Below are positions 45,126-45,548 of a stretch of 45,548 nt of DNA, one piece after another. The notes under the pieces are model-generated. The model was not told where the DNA came from, did no database searches, and saw nothing but the letters and a program-made list of their open reading frames with translations. The stretch is from contig JAETTR010000001.1 of assembly GCA_021768985.1 (NCBI GenBank), forward strand, positions 1-45,548, read 5' to 3'. The translations under genes were made by a program, and so were the position numbers. Positions within the stretch are counted from its first letter, which is position 1, and each line of letters opens with the position of its first letter. The DNA comes from Bacillota bacterium (GTDB taxonomy: Bacteria > Bacillota > Clostridia > Christensenellales > Borkfalkiaceae).

Positions 45126-45548
45126 TCAGACAATCAGAAGCAGAATGCTTGCAAACTGCAACGCGGTACCCCCGAGATCGAACAGGTGCCATATCGAATG
45201 AAAATAGCGCACCCTTTTTCCGAACGCGTAAAACACGATTCCCGCCGTATAGACGATCCCGCCCGCCAGAAGCAACCACAGAGAAAGGGGCGAAATCAGC
45301 CCCCACAGCTTGCCGAACCCGAGCACCGCCAGCCAGCCCATGATAAAATAGAGCGCCATGGAAATTCCCTTGATCACTTTGTTGTTCATGGCGATCGCGT
45401 TCATCGTGATCCCCGCCACGGCGCACGCCCATTCCACGATCAGCGTCACGAGCCCGAGCGTCGTGCCGCCCAACGCGATCATGCAATACGGCGTATAAGT
45501 GCCCGCGATCAGCAGAAAGATCGTGCAGTGATCGAAGATGCGGAACAC
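45126..45548 (-). CDS. Hemolysin III / AdipoR-like membrane protein, C-terminal 141 codons visible
   Basis: The frame is open at the window edge; its first visible codon (GTG, 45548) encodes an internal Val. The visible part begins FRIFDHCTIFLLIAGTYTPY, the conserved HlyIII/PAQR motif with a metal-binding His, and ends with YFHSIWHLFDLGGTALQF, which carries the paired His ligands of the zinc site. Four to five membrane helices are visible. The family is related to progestin/adipoQ receptors and ceramidases; the bacterial role is unclear and haemolysis is doubtful. About one third of the gene, including its N-terminus and promoter, is beyond the window. Confidence 0.93.
   Translation of the reverse strand: MFRIFDHCTIFLLIAGTYTPYCMIALGGTTLGLVTLIVEWACAVAGITMNAIAMNNKVIKGISMALYFIMGWLAVLGFGKLWGLISPLSLWLLLAGGIVYTAGIVFYAFGKRVRYFHSIWHLFDLGGTALQFASILLLIV

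Noticed and set aside
1..45548. CRISPR array, prophage, transposase or integron
   Set aside because: No spaced direct repeats, phage structural genes, transposase or integrase motifs were found in any frame.

Overview
The window reads as a chromosomal segment of an anaerobic, endospore-forming Firmicute (Clostridia, plausibly a gut Christensenellales-type lineage). The evidence is a sleB-ypeB germination operon, spoIIR, rubrerythrin, an iron-dependent alcohol dehydrogenase, SD sequences of the GGAGG type, near-consensus sigma-A promoters with 17-bp spacers, and a secreted peptidase M60 of the mucin-degrading type. The taxonomic placement is inference; no rRNA is present. Genes are densely packed and mostly on the minus strand, with many long, perfect terminator hairpins.

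Layout. 1-3.8 kb: a truncated DUF5714-like gene and its ArsR regulator, pyridoxal kinase behind an HtrA-like lipoprotein protease, and two tiny genes coupled to rubrerythrin. 3.9-6.5 kb: a redox operon (carboxymuconolactone decarboxylase-cupin fusion, FMN reductase, Fe-alcohol dehydrogenase). 6.6-13.9 kb: a metal/efflux block with two yybP-ykoY (Mn2+) riboswitches. One precedes mntP; the other precedes a CaCA-type cation exchanger followed by a heterodimeric ABC exporter and a ClC transporter. 13.9-18.9 kb: a MATE pump with an attenuator-like leader, a small conserved gene, cardiolipin synthase, a leucine-rich-repeat protein and trmL, the last four in a compact operon. 18.9-19.2 kb: a divergent promoter region with a 37-bp perfect dyad and a possible small RNA. 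19.2-22.9 kb: ypeB with a very unusual 230-residue basic N-terminal extension, sleB, and an orphan class-M-like sirtuin. 22.9-24.9 kb: cupin/HxlR divergon, a tiny XRE regulator with duplicated operators, spoIIR. 24.9-28.1 kb: a triple zinc-ribbon membrane protein, a YcxB-like protein, mnmA. 28.2-30.7 kb: a tRNA-Arg(CCG), a frameshifted LysR gene divergent from a second MATE pump. 30.7-35.9 kb: a LexA-controlled Y-family polymerase, a divergent EF-G paralogue with degenerate GTPase motifs, an NCS2 purine permease. 35.9-45.5 kb: a CmpB-type membrane protein, asparaginase with no ordinary start codon, cysteine synthase behind a 1189-residue M60 peptidase with carbohydrate-binding modules, tex with a long structured leader, and a truncated hemolysin III gene.

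Themes. Manganese/cation homeostasis and efflux (two riboswitches, CaCA, MntP, ABC, ClC, two MATE pumps), sporulation/germination (SpoIIR, SleB, YpeB), oxidative and thiol chemistry (rubrerythrin, FMN reductase, CysK), tRNA modification (TrmL, MnmA), and a host-glycan hydrolytic protein. The most novel-looking items are the histone-like extension on YpeB, the riboswitch-headed CaCA-ABC-ClC operon, the rubrerythrin-linked micro-genes, and the divergent trmL/small-RNA control region. No CRISPR array, prophage or insertion sequence was seen.
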